Positions 32,289-44,699 are shown, counted from the first letter of the stretch. The stretch: 64,000 nt of DNA from Steinernema hermaphroditum (GCA_030435675.1 CM059624.1:14718769-14782768), one strand, 5' to 3'. A program made the numbers and translations. The notes: generated from the sequence alone by a model not told the origin.

Positions 32289-32483
32289 AATGGAGGACAT
32301 AGCAGAACTCACCATCTACCATTGTGACGCAACTAACTGAATTCGCATATTTTTGTGAACATTACATACAAATAAAGACAGATCGTCTCTCATACAGACT
32401 TTTGTCCCTTAGAATAAGCCGACGAAGGCGGGAACATCTGCTGTAAAGGTCTGCTGTCTGGGTCACAAGTGTTTTGCAGCATA

Positions 32484-33426
32484 CAGGGTTATCGGAAAGT
32501 TCTGCAACGCGAAAAACACAATTTTTCTCAAACAAAACCATCTTAATTCCAAAAACGAACAATACTACGTTATTCAGCACGCTTAATTGCACATAAAACG
32601 TGAATTTTATTCAAAATGGCCTCTTCTATCGTCGATAGAAGGCCTTGACTCGCTTCTTGAAATTTTCGACGATCGCCGCGAGTGTTCCCACGCTGATTTC
32701 TTCCCAAGCGGCCAGGAGTTCGCGCTTCAGGTCGTCCACGGTGGCGTATCTTCTTCGGCAGGCCTTTTCCTCCAGAATGGACCAAATCGCGTAGTCCATC
32801 GGGTTTAAATTCGGCGAGTTGGGCGGCTAAGTGTTCTTGGTCCACATTCAGGGAATATGCTTTTCGCGTGTGGTCCAGGGGATCCTATTGTAGATTTCGA
32901 TCTGCGAGCGGGCATCCAGTCATGCCGAAATACCCGTCCGTGGTCCTATAAGTGTTTTTCGGTCCAGGGAATCAGATGCTTCACCAAGATCTCTTATTGC
33001 TACACCTGAGAGTCCATTTTCACACCTTTTTCAACGAAAACCGGGGAAATTTTTCTAGTTGTGCAGATTTCGCCCTAAACCATCACAGAATTGGGGAAAT
33101 GGCTTGCTTTAACGTGCTTCGTACGCGAGGAGCCTTTCTGCAGCATGTAATAGTGATTCTGGGAGTTGTGGACCTCTTCGATGGTAAAAATCTTCTCATC
33201 AGAGAAGACCACATTGACGAATCCGGACCCGCGGCGATCGTCGAAAATTTCAAGAAGCGAGTCAAGGCCTTCTATCGACGATAGAGGAGGCCATTTTGAA
33301 TGAAATTCACGTTTTATGTGTAATTAAGCGTGCTGAATAACGTAGTATTGTTCGTTTTTGGAATTAAAGTGGTTTTGTTTGAGAAAAATTGTGTTTTTCG
33401 CGTTGCAGAACTTTCCGATAACCCTG
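32484..33426 (-). mobile_element. Tc1/mariner transposon with 198-bp inverted ends, decayed
   Basis: Ends are CAGGGTTATCGGAAAGTT and its complement, flanked by TA duplications (32482-32483 and 33427-33428). On the minus strand the transposase C-terminal half is readable: VVFSDEKIF (second catalytic Asp) near 33200, then NSPNLNPMDYAIWSILEE and the terminal FKKRVKAFYRR with stop near 32636. Several in-frame stops and frameshifts disrupt it. The N-terminal half, with the DNA-binding domain and first catalytic Asp, is absent. In its place the right end (33230-33426) is an inverted copy of the left end (32484-32681), including the last codons of the transposase. So this is a rearranged, non-autonomous copy. 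Confidence 0.88.
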
Positions 33427-33517
33427 TATAATCTCGCGATTGCGCATCATCATCAGTAACGAATAAACGCAATAAAAGCGACGATCGGTTTATGGGAGTG
33501 TCCCCTACATACCAAAG

Positions 33518-34221
33518 ATGGCCCCTGCCTCTGGACTTCTACGACGACGTAATTCACTGAGTCTCAAAATCTGACATCGAGCAGCTTAAGATTACCTCAG
33601 GATACTGGTCATCTACAGCCGAAACTCATTACTCCAGGCGTCACGAACTGATAGTCAGTTTAATACCGAATGAGGAACGCACTAAAGTCGGCGCCTACTA
33701 TGAAGCAAGCGAACCTTTCGAGATAGACTTCAAGTATGATCGAATCAAGTCCATTAAGTTTTATCAGCGTTATTACGACGAAACAGCGAAAGAAACACTG
33801 GAACAGTTCCGAACGAAAACGCTGCCAATGATTCGGTCAATTGCTAGTGACTGCATATTTGATGGATGCCTCCCTGCCTCATATACACAAAGTACGCGAC
33901 ATCATCCTTGGGCTGAAGGAATTTAGTGGCTTGTCGCACATCTGGGTCGACAACTGTGGTGAAAAGTGCTACGAGCTGATAAGACGCCTGATCGAATTCG
34001 GTAATTTGAGAAAACTGTATTTAACGGAAACCATTCCATGGCCAGGGGACTTCCAAGACTTGATAAAAGTCTTCGTGACATCGCCAAAATTTAGGCAACT
34101 TAATATAACAGATTCCAATCTGAGATTGGACTTCGACATGGTTGCTTGTGTGTTCGATCGCTTCTTCAGAAGAGAACTGACTGATTTCGATCTTACAGGA
34201 ACCACCAATAAAGACAGATAA
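33518..34221 (+). pseudogene. Broken F-box-like gene
   Basis: Homologous to 31413-32288 over most of its length but disrupted: a one-base frameshift right after the ATG, a nonsense change (CACTGAGTC where the paralog has CATCGACTC), another frameshift near 33870, and a premature end (TGTTNKDR-like tail) that removes the last ~70 residues. Readable blocks include GYWSSTAETHYSRRHEL, NCGEKCYELIRRLIEF and FDMVACVFDRFFRRELTDF. Confidence 0.85.
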
Positions 34222-34443
34222 AGATATACTGCTGCTGTTAAGCCTCGTTCGGTGTGTTAATCCTTCGCATGAATAAATTCTTTTAGGCCTTCAAAAATTC
34301 AATCTCCTGTCGTTGCTATTAATCATGTAAATAAGCGGTTCGTTCCGAATGGAAAAATGGCGTCGGTACTGCAAAAATGACGTGAGAGAAAAAAGTAGAG
34401 TCCGAAAAAATAAATGATAAAAAGCTTCCTAAAAAGCTTAAAG

Positions 34444-34966
34444 GCTGGTCATCTACAACCGAAATTAATTTCAATCGGCGGCGCGAACTAACTATTCGGT
34501 TGAAATCGAACGGCGAAGGCACTAAAGTCAGCGCCAAGCTTTGGTCTGAGTCGAGCGAAGTTCCTTTCGAGATAGACTTCAAGTGCGACCTAATCAAATG
34601 CATTATCTTTGAACATAAAAGAGATCTAGACGCAACAGTGGACGAAACACTAGGTCAATTCCAAAAGAAAACGCTGCCGATACTTCGGACGCTAGCGAGC
34701 GGGAGTCTTTTGTGTGTTTATAGGGGTACGTACGGGCACCACGCACACAAAATACGCGACGCTCTCCTTGATGGACTAAAGGAATGCCGTGGAATATCGG
34801 ATAGCAGAGTCGACACCAATGGAGAAAAGTGCCACGATTTTATAAGACGCCAGATTGAATTGGGTAATTTGAAAAGACTTCCTGTAATGCACTATGAATG
34901 GCCAGCAGATTTTCAAGACTTAATCAAAATCTTTGTGAAATCACCAAAATTTTTGGAACTTGCATA
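34444..34966 (+). pseudogene. Truncated F-box-like gene
   Basis: Lacks the F-box-like start: homology begins at WSSTTEINFNRRREL and runs to DFQDLIKIFVKSPKFLEL, then stops, missing the FDRFF and LYPEF parts. The third unit in tandem after 31413 and 33518, with decreasing completeness. An open frame of 155 codons remains but neither end is gene-like. Confidence 0.82.
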
Positions 34967-36304
34967 ACATGTTGCCCACGCGGACACGTATGGACACGTG
35001 CCCACTGGAAGGTACAGAACGAGAGATAGTTAGAAGTCACTGTTTATCTCAATGCGCAAATAACGTTATGTTGTTAACTCTAAATGCCTTAATTCCCATG
35101 ATTTCCCTTCATTGGAAAAAAATAATAAATAAGTGTCATTAAAATCAGGCTCGGAAACCGTGTCCCAATCCGATCAGGCTGTCAGGTCTTTCGTGTGTTT
35201 ACGCGTTTTTGGTGGGAATTCGGGCTCTGCCGCGTTTATTTATTTTATGATTATACTAAGTACTACGTTTATGGTTGTACTAACATTGACTCGTCAAGAA
35301 AACAGCAATATTTCATGCACAAATTACATGTTTACCAGGCCAAACATCGAATGTGTTTTTGTGTTTTTCTACGTTCTTCGCTTTCGCCTTGCGTTTCTTT
35401 ACAATTTTCGGGTCATTTTTAGTCTATTCTTGGAACACCATTCTTGCCGCCCGCAGGGTTGTAGTGTCTCCATCCGCATCAGCAGTCTTTATGCACAAAA
35501 CTAGTCAGTTCTTGGTCGAGTGGTCGAGGTCATACCGCCAAAAATGGATCCGGGCTGTCCAAATAGACAAAAAGACCGAATTTCCTTAACAATAAACTCC
35601 TAAGTAATCGCGGATTCTGGTTCTTCAGGGACCACGTGGCCCCTCTGCCTACGACTAATCCCATATCAACAAATATTTTACTTTTTTACTCTGGAAGGTT
35701 CTCTTGCGTTGTTGTGGTAACAGGATATAATAAATTTTTATGTTAACATTCCCCAAGAGTGCTAAAAATTCCTAACATCATGACATTAATAACTCGTATC
35801 ATAAAATTCCAATGTTATTCGCAACAGCTGGAAAACGCACTCTGCCATGTTCAATTTGATGAGCGTTGAGGAATGTGGGTACTTGTATTTATACGATCCC
35901 ACTGCAATAGCTACATAGAATCTACGTCCAAAATGACGACAAACTATTTGTGGATTGTCACCGCAGGCGGGAAAGTATTGACAGCAGCGCGTTCTAAAAA
36001 TAGCGCTGCCAAATGCAATGCGACGAAAAATGATTGGTTTTTAGTTTTTGCGGAGTATACGTAAAAAGGAATTTGCCTTAGGGATTTTGGAGGTTAAAGG
36101 TTAGTTTTCGAAGTTGCCTTTCAATTCAAATACCGTATTAGGAAAAGTCCACAAAATAAGTGTCGAGTAGCCCTACCGGTGGCAAACATACGAAAGACGC
36201 AATGGTCTATGGGACAGATGCATCAATCGCCGTGTGGGCAGCAGCATTAGCGCTCATAGAGTCGGTTTTTTCAAGGCAACTCCAGCAAACGAATAGCCAT
36301 ATGG

Positions 36305-36410
36305 AGGTATAGTGGCACTGAACCGGTACCTACAAATCGTCTGTGTGGCTCATTGCGATCACGGTTGATTTGTAATCGGTCGGAGTCGGTTCGACGCCGG
36401 CCCGAGTCCG
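36305..36410 (+). repeat. tRNA-derived SINE-like element, copy 1
   Basis: Contains a box A-like TGTGGCTCATTGCGA, an anticodon-loop-like TTGATTTGTAATC, and a box B-like GTCGGTTCGACGCCG, preceded by AGTGGCACTGAACCGGT. The same order occurs at 46296-46402 and, degraded, at 44060-44170 and 19105-19158. Acceptor-stem halves do not pair, so it is not a working tRNA. Confidence 0.65.
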
Positions 36411-38446
36411 TGTTTTGTCTGGTGTCCGAAAGCGACCGCTTCCATAAGACCTAATGTTTTCTATGCTTAAAAATCCAAAGACCAACCTACGGTGTTTGCT
36501 CCTACCACTACTGTTAGTACTTAAAAACTTAAACACAGACATGAGTCAGTAACGGACCCTCTCTTACAAATCATGTACAATGTGTATGAATACAGCGAAA
36601 TTTCTAGAACTGGAGTACAATCTGGACAATGTTCAAACCCCTGCCTCCAGCGAATACATAGAATGGCATTAGTGTCAGTATGCCAGCGAACGCAACAATT
36701 CTGTGCAAACCGAGGCCATGCGCACATTTCTCCACGCCCAATCTGGATTCCTGGAAGATGGGATACGTGTCACCAAATTCAATAAATAGTGCAGCCCACG
36801 TAAAAATCTTATTATACGACAAAATGTGTTAAAAATTGCGTCACGCCGGTTGAAAAAATCAGATTTAGAATGACGACAAAAAAATTTCAACATCGGAAAA
36901 CGGAAGTAGTCAGTTGTGGTAGACCCTAGCCGCCCACAGTGTCCATAGAAAACAACAGAGAATTACGCATTGTTTCATAACTGCTATATCGCTTATCTGC
37001 GACGAAGACAAACACGAGCATCAAGACAAGACATATCCCTCTGACAGAGCACTTATCGGAATTTCGATCTCTCCATGTGCTTTTCCAACAAGTGTTGGGG
37101 CGGACTTTCGATTCCCAGGGGAATGCGATTCTGCCGTTTATGAGCGAATAAGCGCCGCTAACAAGTGAGACCGAAAACAACCACAGCTTCTATGATTTGT
37201 TTGCCACCAAAATTTTGATGCAAACCTTCTTGCAAAATATTATTTGGCTTGCCAAGTGTAAGCCTTGCCAAAAAAATCAGTACTTACGGAATGTGGCAAT
37301 ATCAGGGATACCAAAATCTTCAAGCTGTGTCGTGAAATTTTTAAATATCAATGGAAATGGCAAAAAAAGGTGAAAGAGAACCACTCTATGCCATTTGCTC
37401 CGACCGTTCGGGGGGGAGCAGAGCAGAGAAAAGGCAAACGTTCGTTTTTGGGCACATTTCTTGCACGGTTCTGTCCCGTTCTGGTGTGGCCTGCACTTAA
37501 AAGTACTCAAAAAACGATAGTGCAAACGTTGTTGTCAATTGTTGTCTTTTGTCGGCGGACTGGTCGGCGACTCTAGACTCGAGTCCAGAACTCCCAATAT
37601 GGGCTCGGCCTCGGACTCAACTTCTACCCGTGTCCAAATGAAAGACGCGTAGCTTAAGAATCAAAGGTGTACATGGCCGGACCCGGCCTGCTCGGCCTCT
37701 CTTAACGATGCTAAGAATGAAAATTCTGACAATCGTAGTGGGACCCGACCTTTTCGTGGTACAACCCGGAGGTGCCCTGCATCAGTGCACTGCAGTGGGT
37801 TCAGACTAGGCTTCTCGACACGAATACTATCGTTAGCCACAGCACTTTAACCAGAACTTACATCAACTGGACTCGCCAGGGCCATTTGTGATAAATTTTT
37901 CTCTCCACAAAGAAAAAAATTTTAATTACCGTAGTTCCTTTGGAAAGCTTTGATTGTTTGCTGTAATTGCTGTAAATGCGAAAACAAACATTTCCCAGAC
38001 TACCAAGAACGGGTACCATTATTTCCAATCGGAGACAATCGGCTCCTCAATTGTGGTTTTTCCTTTCGAAAAAATCTTGAAAAGTAGTTTTCTTCAATGT
38101 ACATTAAAGAACGGAGGGAGGAAAATTTTTGTTTTTGGCTGTTTCCTGTTAGAATTTCCCGCTCAAAGAAGGATATTTTATCTGCTAAAAACGCAGACAC
38201 CACGAGGAGACATCCCGACAGAGTACTTATCGGGATGTTTATCGAACCTCGTGCTTGTCCCACAAGTAAAATGCCCTAGGGATCTATTACAGCTGTTCAA
38301 CCGAGAATAAACTCTTACATATGGAAACGAAAACAGATAACTAGATTTTTGTATATATACTGCAATAAAAAGGTTTTTTATTAGTGTCCATTCGCTGTCT
38401 CGTCAAAAGAAACCAACTTACGAGGAGAGGTCCCAAACTATAGCTC

Positions 38447-38735
38447 CCTGATTCAGCTGAAGTTTGGCATGGAGGTTGGCATACCAGAATGTAGCAAAAC
38501 CTGAAAGGTTTCATCGGTGAATGGCGGGTTAAAGCCATACAAGTTGTTCATAGTGGATTTCGCCTCTGTTGTTTTAAAGTCCTAACACGACGTCCCTGAT
38601 GAGATAAAAGATACGGTGGTCTTATCAGTTCTTTACCATTTCTTTGAGGGTTTGTGAGGCCATTCACCGATGAAACCTATCAGGCTTTGCTACACTATGA
38701 CATGCCAACGTTCGTGCCAAATTTCAGCCAAATGG
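38447..38735. repeat. Inverted repeat pair
   Basis: An ~80-base arm at 38447-38528 (ending GGTTTCATCGGTGAATGG) is complementary, with about 15% mismatches, to 38655-38735 (CCATTCACCGATGAAACC at its start). About 125 bases separate the arms. Probably a decayed foldback or Tc1-type element. Confidence 0.6.
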
Positions 38736-39374
38736 GCGTGTCAGGTCTACGACCCACTCTAGCGCGCCAGCAACTCAAGCCAAAATATAAAAAAATATCG
38801 AAATGAACAACAGCTAAGTATATTTTTTGCATGGGCAACATAAGAAAAGGCATCAACACGAATCAGAAAAGTACAGAAAGCAATGTAAAAATGAAAAAAC
38901 GCAATAAAAGGACATTATTAAATATAACTATTGTTCAGGCGATCGCCGCCGTACGCACTTTCACTTGTGAAGTTTACGGAATAGTGATTGAATCATTTCA
39001 AACACTCATCCTCGGGATACTTGGAACTCGTCGCATATTCCACTTCTTCTGGATTGATTCAGCGTCTTCGTGGAATTGCATTGCCATAAACACGCAAAAC
39101 AAACAAAACAACTTCGAAAGGATAATGCTTACGGCAATAAAATGTGAAAACAAAATAAATTTTATTGCTTTTGTGAGGTTACTGGTGCGTTAATTTATCG
39201 CAAATTATCGACTAAAACATAAACTTCAAAAAGAGCACAAGGCAGCTATGAACTTCTATCACAGCCGTCCTTGTAAGGTTGAACCCCAAAAATTTTTAGT
39301 GGACGTTTTCGTAGATCAACCGAGAATTTTGATTGTGCTGGACTTTGACGAGGAAGAGCAGTTAGTTCAATGGA

Positions 39375-39477
39375 AAATTTTTGGAGCGGACATAAAAATT
39401 GGTCCGTACTGCAAAAAAAATGCGGATTTTCTATACGAAAAAATACGAAAATACGGAGTTTCCACCCGATGACAACT
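39375..39477. mobile_element. Fragment of the 2462-2828 foldback family
   Basis: AAATTGGTCCGTACTGCAAA and the terminus CCCGATGACAACTC match the right part of the element at 2462-2828. The opposite end was not recognised, so this copy is truncated or heavily decayed. Confidence 0.65.
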
Positions 39478-41994
39478 CCATTTCTAAATAAATGGATTTT
39501 TGAGCCAAAATTCGGAACAGCAATAATACTAACAACGGTATAATCAACATCAGCGCCTAAATGAAGGGCAAATGGGCAAACCTGGGTCTTACAAGGGACA
39601 CTTGCCTGACCTCTAGAAACTAAAGAATATTGCTAGGAAAGGAACGGCTATGATGTTAAGGGCGCATAGGAAACTGGGCCGCTTGATAATCGCATGAGAA
39701 CCTCTTTGTCTTCCACGAGTTCGAGCTGCCACAACCAAACCCCAGAAATATGTAGCGGTGGAAATTGTGCCACTTCACACGTAAAAAAATACATAGATAT
39801 CCAGCCCACTAAACGCTGAAAGAGATACTAATGTTTCGGTTTTTGGACCATAAAAATGTAAAATGATAGCTTTTCCAGCAAACGGCTAAAATATTATATG
39901 ACATCTCCTGTTTCTGTCATCGATCACAAACAGGGGCGGCAGAATGTTGGTTGAATGTTTGGCACCATTGGAATGCGCAGCAAGGCCGTGTAAACTTGTT
40001 TATTTGTGCCGATTTGTGAGATTACGGAATGACAAAGACGTCGCTTTTCCACACACATGTCAATACATCGATAAATAACGGAAGTGGCGTAACAGGGCCC
40101 GCCAAACTGTGTAAGCAAGGAGAAGATTTTGCTCAAGATGAAAAGAATAGGACCATTCGTTTCATTTGTTTCTGTGGAGATTAGTGGCCACCATAATCCG
40201 GTTTGAGGAACATGCCTGGGGCATGGGAACAGCGATGAACAACATGGTGATCTTGCTACATCAACTATTATTATCGAGTTGCCTTCTTGTATACTAACGG
40301 AACGTGGATGGGAAAGAATTCGAGCACTCTCGTGTCGAATGCAATTACTATTAAGTGGATCTGCACTATGAAGAACAACATGTCGGAAATGTATTTTTAA
40401 ACGGGTGGGGGGGCTGGGATATAGTGGGATATAGAGGAGAAATTTGTGAATAGATTGGTCTGAAAACAGATGGATACAACATTCCGAAATTCACTTGAAC
40501 CAATGAGGCCAGGGACGTCTGCCCGTCCAACTCATCGCACCTGATTCCGATGGACTACACAACCTATCGCCGAGTGCGAATTAAAATCGACCTGAACGTG
40601 CGAAGGATGGACGTAAAACGACTGAGCATGGCCGATACAAGAGAGATCGGGTACCACAAATGGCTTGAAAGCTGCAGCACAGTTTCCATGTAATCGTGGA
40701 TACGGTTATTGCTGATAAATAACACCTTTGTCCCTCGTGCAACTGAAGTCCCGCGTGACCGTCCGGCAGTGATTCACTTCGGTACCCGAACTCGTAACTC
40801 AGGTAATAAAGAACCAGACTAGGCGAGCTGCCGCCGATCCTGGAAATTTTGTGTAAACCACTTATCCAATGGTCCCAATTTATAATGCAGAATTTATCAC
40901 TCATAGTGCGCCACAGGAAATTAATTTCGCGACATGTCCTATGGTTTAGAACAGCCCAAACCCCAAAAATAATGAGCAATACATAGTACAGATGAGGAGA
41001 AAATGTTTGTCATCCACAAAATTCGCGCCGATCGAAGAGGACCGGACGAGGCAGAGTCTTTGATTATTCAACTAGGGTAGCATCCTATTGGACCTCTGAG
41101 CAATCAAATTCTTGGAAATATACAATCTGTTTTCACTCGACAGCAACACTCAAGAACCGGTAATGACCGTAGGTAAAGTCAATAGAATGCTAACGATTTG
41201 GATGGCCATCCGAAACTTCGGGCACACGTAGCTGAACCCTAAAGGTAGCCGACCCAAACATAACAAAAAATGGAACACGGAATTTGAAAATCGAAGCTCA
41301 ATGCACCCAATGCATTTCGCCACACCGGTGCGACAGAGAGCACACGATCAGAGAAGCAAAATTTCGGAACTTCGATGATCAAACTCCTCCGTGAAAAGAA
41401 AAACACCGACCACTAATACCCGTGGCTTTTCATAGATTGAAAACCGATGTGGGTGGGGCCAGCGTCTAGTCGTTAATCAGTGGACAACGACTAAAATTGA
41501 TGGCCAGCTTAAGCACTCGTCCACTACAATGTGTTTAACCTCTGTGCATTGATCTTTTGAATAGTTATTTTTTACGCTAAGGACCAGAGTAATGAATCGC
41601 TAGTATTGGGACATTGCAATGCGATTCGTCGATGTCCTCCCCAAATTAGATGATCTCTAACTTTGCAAGATAAACGAATTTATTCGCGCCTCACTGCGAC
41701 AAATACGGGTGACAAGGAAATCCATTTAAGACGAGTGCGAGGGTGGTTTCTTTTTTTAGAAACAACGAGAACAAAGCCTTTGTTTGGCCCACCGGTGAGG
41801 AGGTCCTAAAATTTATGTTTAGATTAGTGAGGGATGAGCAGTACGTCTACTTGCGTAACTGATGATGTTATGTGATGATCGAAGATCAACTGCGGTAGAC
41901 TGTCGACTTGAAGATTCATGTATCAATCACCTTGATGGACACAATCAGTTCGTTCTGAATTCTTGAAATGAAAAGTAGGCTATGCATTTTTCAC

Positions 41995-42175
41995 ATCGTT
42001 CGCTCCGACCGGCCGAGAATCGATTCGAACACTTATTGGTGACGTTGTCCCGCTAAAAAATAGCCGTGTACATCTCCTAACGGACGAGAAAAAGACTAAA
42101 AAATGGCTGAAGGTCGAGGCACGTCGCTCCGGATTCCCCGATGTTGTCTTTTCAGATGAAAAGGTAATCGATTCG
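41995..42175 (+). pseudogene. Tc1/mariner transposase fragment
   Basis: One frame reads NSRVHLLTDEKKTKKWLK, then RRSGFPDVVFSDEKVID, the region around the second catalytic Asp of Tc1/mariner transposases. It resembles the equivalent RSGFVNVVFSDEKIFTI of the element at 32484-33426. No start and no further domains follow before the convergent F-box-like gene. Confidence 0.7.
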
Positions 42176-42399
42176 GGGCGATTGGTGACTTGACATGGCT
42201 CATTGTCAGGATTGTATTTTACAATAGTAGCAAACGGGAACCTGGACGATGAAAATGGCACATATTTTTATTTTATCGAACAAAGGGAATACTTGGAACT
42301 GAATAAATCATCAACAATGTACCGTTATGTGTCGTTCACAAGGGCCATTTGGCATGACCTGTCTGGGGTTCCTCCAAACAGCAGTTTTGCAACGAGATA

Positions 42400-43296
42400 T
42401 CAAATAAAGGGAACTCTGCATTGTAACGACACCATATCGATATTTTTAACTACAGTGGTAAAAATCCTGACTTCTAACTTCCTTTCTCTCAGGGGTACCT
42501 TCCAAACCGCTTTTGACCATGGAGAGGGCCAGTTGTCAGGAATGGCGGCGAATTCTGGGTACAGAGATCTCAAATCATCCATGGGGAATGAGGGAATTCC
42601 TATTACTTCAAAATCAGTCAGTTCCCCTCTGAAGAAGCGATCGAACACGCAAGCAACCAGGTCGAAGTGCAATTTCTGATTGGAATTTTGCATTTCAAGT
42701 TGCGATTTCACGAAGACTTTCATCAATTCATAGAAGTCCGCTGGCCATGTAGTGTTCTGCGATGAACTCAGTTTTCCCAAATTTCTGAATTCCATCACGC
42801 ATCTTAAGTATTCGTACATTTCTCCATAGTTGGCGACTACAATCTTCGACAGGCCACGGCATTCCTTTAGCCCATCAAAGATGATGTCGCACAGTTTGTG
42901 TGGGAGGGGGGTGTTCCAACCTACATGTAATCTGCAGTCACAAGCAATTGACTGAAGCATTGGCAACGTTTTCGTTTGGATCTGTTCCAGCGTCACCTCT
43001 GTTTCGCCGTGCAGTTGGTGACTTACCTCACAATTAATGTTCATGATTCGATCGTACTTGAAGTCTATCTCGAAAGGAACTTCGTTTTCCCTGGAGTAAT
43101 CCCCGGAGTAAAGCTTGATGCGGATTTTTGTGCCTTCCTTATTCGATAGTAACCTGGACTTCAGTTCTCGACGTTTGTTGAAATGAGTTTCGGCTGTAGA
43201 TGACCAGTATCCTGAGCAGAGCGTAAGAGGTTGAATGTCCAAGATCGGGAGACGATGGATGACTTCGTCGTAAAACTTCAAAGGTATGGTATTCAT
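42400..43296 (-). CDS. F-box-like family protein (intact array member)
   Basis: Single exon, 298 codons from MNTIPLKFYDEVIHRLPILD. Collinear with 31413-32288: YWSSTAETHFNKRREL, VPFEIDFKYDRIM, LCDIIFDGLKECRG, FDLVACVFDRFFRGELTDF and DLRSLYPEFAAIPDNW. An additional three codons upstream are open, but the ATG at 43296 matches the start and promoter spacing of its paralog. The gene is flanked by transposase fragments that both read on the opposite strand (41995-42175 and 43590-43908). SCF adaptor role by analogy only. Confidence 0.8.
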   Translation of the reverse strand: MNTIPLKFYDEVIHRLPILDIQPLTLCSGYWSSTAETHFNKRRELKSRLLSNKEGTKIRIKLYSGDYSRENEVPFEIDFKYDRIMNINCEVSHQLHGETEVTLEQIQTKTLPMLQSIACDCRLHVGWNTPLPHKLCDIIFDGLKECRGLSKIVVANYGEMYEYLRCVMEFRNLGKLSSSQNTTWPADFYELMKVFVKSQLEMQNSNQKLHFDLVACVFDRFFRGELTDFEVIGIPSFPMDDLRSLYPEFAAIPDNWPSPWSKAVWKVPLRERKLEVRIFTTVVKNIDMVSLQCRVPFI

Positions 43297-43330
43297 TGTC
43301 AGCAATGCAGAAACAACATCTTATTTTGCC

Positions 43331-43338
43331 TTTATATG
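43331..43338 (-). promoter_or_regulatory. TATA box of F-box-like gene
   Basis: On the minus strand CATATAAAGGC lies about 40 bases before the ATG at 43296 and is followed by AAAATAAGATGTTGTTT. The same block precedes the paralog at 31413, see there. Confidence 0.7.
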
Positions 43339-43589
43339 ATGAATGCACCTGTACATGCGCAAAGTGCGAAAAGAAAGAAATTAGCATTAGCATCGCAGTC
43401 GCGTTGTTCAAAAAAAATGTAGAACCGATCAACCGACTTTGAGTCGGCCACAGACGGACAATTCGGAAGGTGTTGGAAGATTCGGACTCATTATTCATTA
43501 TGAACACGATGGTCATTCTGTGTCTGTAAGCCCAATTTTCATAGTCGCCACTCATTTTCATAGTCGCTAGTTTTTACCGGAGTCCCACC

Positions 43590-43908
43590 GCCTTCAATTT
43601 TGTCCATTCTGGAGGAGAACAAAGCCTGACAAAGACCATCGACTCCATAGACAGCTCTGTAGCAAGCAAGTTCTCAAAAAACGCTTTAAACGTCTCAAAC
43701 AAAAATCGTCTCATCCGAGAAGCCCACATTGAAGCTCAGTCGCATGTGCCTTTGCCCAATTTTCAAGAAGCGCGTTCAGCTCTGTGTTAAAGGTTGCCAC
43801 TTCGAGTGATGCTCATTTTGTACCTGTTTAATTTTATGCGCTGAACAAGGTGTATAATATTGAAAAAAACTCGCTTTTTTCATTTCATAGAACTTTTTTG
43901 ACACCCTG
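43590..43908 (+). pseudogene. Tc1/mariner transposase C-terminus with terminal inverted repeat
   Basis: The plus strand reads ILSILEENKA and, after frame breaks, FKKRVQLCVKGCHFE with a stop near 43803, as at the C-terminus of mariner-type transposases. About 95 bases on, the sequence ends in the typical terminal repeat (AGAACTTTTTTGACACCCTG, ends 43908) followed by TA. The other terminal repeat was not found in the window. Confidence 0.65.
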
Positions 43909-44059
43909 TAGTCCAGGTCTGTTTCGCGACCTTCATCGATGATGAACATTTGAGTTGCTCCACCCGAAGGCCGTCAGGCACCGTAGCCCTACAGGCGTCA
44001 AGATTAGCGCTCATAGAATCCATTTCATTCCGGTCTAACCCGGTAGACAGTTGGACTAT

Positions 44060-44170
44060 CGGTCTCGAAGGCATAGTGGCAGTGAACCAATCATTTGGAT
44101 GTGCCCATGTGACTCATTGTGAACTCATTTTGTGGTTCTGTGGTTCAGCTATCCGACCCGGACTCCAAAC
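44060..44170 (+). repeat. tRNA-derived SINE-like element, copy 2 (degraded)
   Basis: GCATAGTGGCAGTGAACC and CATGTGACTCATTGTGAA correspond to the same blocks at 36305 and 46296; the box B part is eroded. Confidence 0.55.
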
Positions 44171-44699
44171 GTTCGGTCCAAATACCCAAACACAATGACA
44201 AGAACACACTACGTCAACTATTTTTGTGTAAAGTGAAATGACAAAGGAATTCAAAAAAGTACCCAAAATAACCTGACCTGGTGAAATATAATTGAGCATG
44301 TAGAGAACAAAACAATGTGTAGCCTGGCAAACATATAATTTGTGCCTAAAATATTGCTGTTTTGTTGACATCACTTCCCAAGGTCTTAAATAGGGCACTT
44401 TTTTAATTTTAGAAGTTTAACTGGCAAAAAAAAACTTGAGCATGCGGTTGATCTGATAGCAAACGCTTCCTGCCTCTATGTTTCTTCTTGCCTTGGGGTC
44501 CATGCCAGCTATAGGCTCATCCAGCAGGATAAGAGGACATTATCCCTAGTCAAGACACTCAGTGACAGCTTTTTGGAAGACTCGGAATTCGAATTCCATC
44601 TCGACTTACAAGGGATCCATTTAGACTTGATTGCCATGAACACAGCGCACAAATCACCGTGGACTCAACCCCTTCGCCACTTCAACGCCCGCGCACACT

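Larger units (their letters stand above)
34967..41979. other. Seven-kilobase gene desert
   Basis: I found no gene I can support. Identified contents: a SINE-like repeat (36305-36410), an inverted repeat pair (38447-38735) and a fragment of the foldback family (39375-39477). A block at 35280-35345 resembles the complement of 44310-44370 (AAAACAGCAATATTT). Minus-strand frames at 36604-36893 and 40581-40979 have some hydrophobic segments but no family signature. Confidence 0.45.

Noticed and set aside
33083..33284. Separate genes inside the mariner element
   Set aside because: Both strands show frames, but the minus strand encodes the decayed transposase and the others are shadows.
36604..36893. 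Possible receptor fragment on the minus strand
   Set aside because: A hydrophobic run (IVAFAGILTLMPFYVFAGG) but no family signature, no splice structure and stops nearby.
40581..40979. 132-codon minus-strand frame
   Set aside because: No splice sites, domain or codon bias; chance open frame.
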